From the NCBI GenBank assembly GCA_015065785.1, contig SVPR01000004.1, forward strand, positions 1 to 64,000: 64,000 nt of DNA, written 5' to 3'. This DNA comes from Oscillospiraceae bacterium (GTDB taxonomy: Bacteria; Bacillota; Clostridia; Oscillospirales; Acutalibacteraceae). Every line of letters starts with the position of its first letter. The first letter of the stretch is position 1. The notes below the pieces were generated by a model. That model was not told where the DNA came from. It saw only the letters and a program-made list of their open reading frames with translations, and did not search any database. Positions 60,857 to 64,000 of the stretch are shown here, piece by piece. The position numbers and the translations under genes were made by a program.

Positions 60857-61971
60857 TGACAAAAAGAGTATTTCTTATAGTTCTTGATTCTTGTGGAATT
60901 GGTGAAGCACCCGATGCCGAAAGTTTCGGTGATAAAGGTGCAAACACACTTAAGAGTATTTCAAAGTCGAAAGAATTCAATATAGAAAATCTTAAAAGCA
61001 TTGGTTTTACAGAGATTGACGGACTTTCTTATTTAGGTAAGGGTGAGTTAAAAGCAGAGGTTGCTCGTCTTCGTGAAAAATCAAAGGGTAAAGACACAAC
61101 AATAGGCCATTGGGAAATTGCAGGTATTGTGTCAGAAAAGCCATTGCCGACATTCCCGAATGGTTTTCCTCAAAAGCTATTAGATGAATTTTCCCGTCTT
61201 ACAGGTCGCGGTGTTCTCTGTAACAAGCCATATTCGGGCACAGAAGTCATTAAGGCTTACGGCGAAGAGCATTTAAAAACCGGTGATTTAATAGTTTACA
61301 CATCTGCTGACAGTGTTTTTCAGATTGCGGCACACGAGAGTATAGTTCCGCCCGAAACACTTTACGAATATTGCAGAATCGCAAGAAAATTATTAGTGGC
61401 AGAGCTTGGCGTTGGCAGAGTTATTGCTCGTCCGTTTGAGGGGGAGCATCCATTTAAAAGAACACCCCGCAGACACGATTTTTCATTAGAGCCACCAAAG
61501 AACACCGTTTTAGACGAGTTGAAAAATAAAGGCTTCGATGTAATTGGTGTTGGCAAAATAAACGATATTTTTGCAGGCAAGGGTCTTACAGAATACACCT
61601 ACACAAAAAATAATGACGACGGAATGGCAAAAACGCTCGAATATCAGAAAAAAGATTTTAATGGTCTTTGTTTCATAAATCTTGTTGATTTTGATATGGT
61701 TTACGGTCACAGAAATGATATTGACGGATACGCAAAAGCATTATCTGACTTCGACAAGTGGTTGCCTGAATTTATAAAGAATATGAAGAGCGATGATGTT
61801 TTAATTATTACGGCTGACCACGGCTGTGACCCTGGTGACTTAAGCACCGACCACACAAGAGAATATGTTCCGTTTATTATGTACGGTGAAAATATTGAAC
61901 CTAAAAACAATGGTACAATCGACGGATTTACATTCGTTGCAGATACTGTAAAAAATCTTTTAATGGGTTGA
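60856..61971 (+). CDS. deoB: Phosphopentomutase
   Basis: IVLDSCGIGEAPDAESFGDKGANTL; GHWEIAGI; TADHGCDPG. Confidence 0.96.
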   Translation: MTKRVFLIVLDSCGIGEAPDAESFGDKGANTLKSISKSKEFNIENLKSIGFTEIDGLSYLGKGELKAEVARLREKSKGKDTTIGHWEIAGIVSEKPLPTFPNGFPQKLLDEFSRLTGRGVLCNKPYSGTEVIKAYGEEHLKTGDLIVYTSADSVFQIAAHESIVPPETLYEYCRIARKLLVAELGVGRVIARPFEGEHPFKRTPRRHDFSLEPPKNTVLDELKNKGFDVIGVGKINDIFAGKGLTEYTYTKNNDDGMAKTLEYQKKDFNGLCFINLVDFDMVYGHRNDIDGYAKALSDFDKWLPEFIKNMKSDDVLIITADHGCDPGDLSTDHTREYVPFIMYGENIEPKNNGTIDGFTFVADTVKNLLMG

Positions 61972-61977
61972 TAAATT

Positions 61978-62388
61978 ATGACAGACAAAGAATTAGTTTT
62001 AAAAGCAATTGAGGCTATGAAAAATTCATATTCACCTTACTCAGATTTTAAAGTAGGTTCGGCATTACTTACTGAAAGTGGCAAGGTTTACACAGGCTGC
62101 AATATTGAAAATGTTGCTTTTGGCCCTTCAATATGCGCGGAGCGTGTTGCATTTTTTAAGGCAATTTCTGAGGGTGAAAAAAACTTCTCAAAAATTGCAG
62201 TTGTCGGTGGCAAAGGTGGCATAATATCCTCCTCTACCCCACCTTGTGGCGTTTGCAGACAGGTAATGCGTGAATTTTGCAGTGACGATTTTGAAATTTT
62301 AATTGTCAGAGAAAACGAGAATTATGGCAAAGTATTGCTACAAGATTTACTTCCCTATTCTTTCAAACCGGAGATTTTATCAAAATGA
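61978..62388 (+). CDS. cdd: Cytidine deaminase
   Basis: TGCNIENVAFGPSICAERVAFFKA; TPPCGVCRQVMREF. Confidence 0.96.
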   Translation: MTDKELVLKAIEAMKNSYSPYSDFKVGSALLTESGKVYTGCNIENVAFGPSICAERVAFFKAISEGEKNFSKIAVVGGKGGIISSSTPPCGVCRQVMREFCSDDFEILIVRENENYGKVLLQDLLPYSFKPEILSK

Positions 62389-63686
62389 GAATGTATGATA
62401 TTATAAAAAATAAGCGTGACAATAAAGAATTAACAAAAGAAGAAATTGAATTTTTTGTTAAAGGCTACACCGACGGCACTATACCCGATTATCAGGCTTC
62501 GGCTCTCACAATGGCAATTTTCTTCAATGGTATGACCGAAAAAGAAACCGCTATTTTAACACTTGCTATGGCAAATTCCGGTGATACAGTCGATTTGTCA
62601 CAATTTAAAAATAAAACTGTAGATAAGCACTCTACCGGTGGCGTTGGTGATAAAACAACTTTAATAGTAGCACCAATTGTTGCTTCCCTCGGTTGCATTA
62701 TTGCAAAAATGAGTGGCCGTGGTTTAGGTCACACAGGTGGCACTGTTGATAAATTAGAGTCAATTGACGGCTTCAACACTTCACTTACTAATGAAGAATT
62801 TTTTGAACAAGTTAAAAATATTGGTATTGCAGTTGTCGGTCAGACCGGTAACTTAACACCTGCCGACAAAAAGCTTTATGCATTACGCGATGTTACTGCA
62901 ACAGTTGACAGTATTCCGCTTATTGCTTCAAGCATTATGAGTAAAAAGTTAGCGGCAGGCTCTCACACAATAGTGCTTGATGTTAAATGCGGTAGTGGTG
63001 CATTTATGAAAACACCTGAAGACGCAAAAGCACTTGCAGAAGAAATGGTTAAAATCGGTAAAAATAATAACAGAAATGTGGCGGCTATTATTACCGATAT
63101 GAATACCCCTCTTGGCAAAAACATTGGCAATTCACTTGAGGTTATTGAGGCAATTGAGGTATTATCGGGTAACGGTCCTGATGATTTGAAATTTGTAGCA
63201 AAAGCACTTGCTACAGAAATAGTTGCTCTTTCTGAAAACATAGCCACAGATGAAGCCGCTGACTTAGTTGACAATGCAATTTCAAGTGGCAGAGCATTCG
63301 AAAAGTTTAAAGAATGGATTGTAGCACAGGGCGGTAATAAAGAATGGATTGAAAACCCCGATAACTTCCCGAAAGCACAATTTAAAGAAGATATAATTGC
63401 AGAAAAAGACTGTTACATTTCTTCTATGAATGCAGAAGAAATTGGTATTTCATCTGTAATTCTTGGTGCAGGTCGCGAGAAGAAAGATGACACAATAGAT
63501 ATGAGCGCAGGAATTATTTTAAATAAAAAAACTGGTGATAAAATAAAAAAAGGCGACATAATCGCCACACTTTACACTAATAATGAAAGCTCATTGAAAA
63601 ATGCAAAAGAAAAATTCCTTGCGGCAATTGAATTTTCGGACGATGCTCCTGCTCAAATTCCGCTTATTTACAAAGTAGTGAGATAA
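62385..63686 (+). CDS. pdp: Pyrimidine-nucleoside phosphorylase
   Basis: DKHSTGGVGDKTTLIVAPIVAS; KMSGRGLGHTGGTVDKLESI. Confidence 0.95.
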   Translation: MRMYDIIKNKRDNKELTKEEIEFFVKGYTDGTIPDYQASALTMAIFFNGMTEKETAILTLAMANSGDTVDLSQFKNKTVDKHSTGGVGDKTTLIVAPIVASLGCIIAKMSGRGLGHTGGTVDKLESIDGFNTSLTNEEFFEQVKNIGIAVVGQTGNLTPADKKLYALRDVTATVDSIPLIASSIMSKKLAAGSHTIVLDVKCGSGAFMKTPEDAKALAEEMVKIGKNNNRNVAAIITDMNTPLGKNIGNSLEVIEAIEVLSGNGPDDLKFVAKALATEIVALSENIATDEAADLVDNAISSGRAFEKFKEWIVAQGGNKEWIENPDNFPKAQFKEDIIAEKDCYISSMNAEEIGISSVILGAGREKKDDTIDMSAGIILNKKTGDKIKKGDIIATLYTNNESSLKNAKEKFLAAIEFSDDAPAQIPLIYKVVR

Positions 63687-63755
63687 TATGAAAAAGTTTG
63701 TGTTGAATTTATAAATTTTTTCTGATAAAATGAAAACGAAAAAGGGGTTAAATTT

Positions 63756-64000
63756 ATGAAAAAGAAAATCTTAATTATTGCTTTAGCTCTTGTTTTAGTT
63801 GGTGGCGTTATTGCTTCCGCTATTTTGATTCCAAAAATGAAACATTCTAAAGATTCTGCTGACACAGAAGAATTATACAGACAAAACATTGCTTCGAATT
63901 ATGAAAACACTATCGAAACTGCTATTCCGCAAACCGAGCTTTACAACGTAATTAAAGAGCAAACCGAAACAAATGAAAACACCCCGGCTACATCTGCGGA
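63756..64000 (+). CDS. Start of a secreted/membrane-anchored protein, truncated by the window end
   Basis: RBS AAAGGGG; MKKKILIIALALVLVGGVIASAILIPKM...; open to 64000. Confidence 0.7.
   Translation, partial: MKKKILIIALALVLVGGVIASAILIPKMKHSKDSADTEELYRQNIASNYENTIETAIPQTELYNVIKEQTETNENTPATSA

Overview
The window is about 64 kb of low-GC, chromosome-like DNA from a Clostridia-type Firmicute (inferred from gene content: HemZ, SpoVB-like, MazG-HU linkage, V-ATPase operon, dockerin protein). Recognisable blocks: ABC transporter pair (2.3-5.7 kb); a conserved housekeeping run hup-mazG-spoVB-like-kinase-hemZ-MBL-dtd-relA-recJ (7-18 kb, minus strand); phosphate transporter, secreted amidase/Fn3 protein, glpK, dockerin protein, HAD phosphatase, malQ, radical SAM (18.5-28 kb); a sugar operon MFS / GH123-like DUF4091 / orphan membrane protein / GH29 fucosidase, followed by a MacB-like ABC protein (28-37 kb); an all-minus cluster of small NUDIX/GNAT/pyrophosphatase/peptidase E genes (39-43.2 kb); a V-type ATPase operon (43.7-51 kb); a putative polysaccharide-processing cluster (51-57 kb); two tRNAs; and an ABC exporter plus deoD-deoB-cdd-pdp nucleoside salvage operon (58-63.7 kb). 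The most unusual signal is intergenic. Many short tandem arrays with an exact 7-bp period but different sequences (e.g. CAGGAAA, TTGAAAA, ATTCTGC, AATTCCG, AATGAAT) occur as inverted pairs, and in three loci they enclose a conserved hairpin (YCTATCATTT...AAATGATAGR). Also notable: an array of seven mini-hairpins separated by GTGAAAT/ATTTCAC between two tRNAs, two ~275-bp elements with terminal inverted repeats, a 3'-half-only tRNA-Arg at the left edge (probable integration scar), and signs of decay and shuffling in the NUDIX/GNAT cluster (27-nt catalytic deletion, frameshift, pyrophosphatase gene relic). All calls are by eye from sequence and translations; no searches were run.
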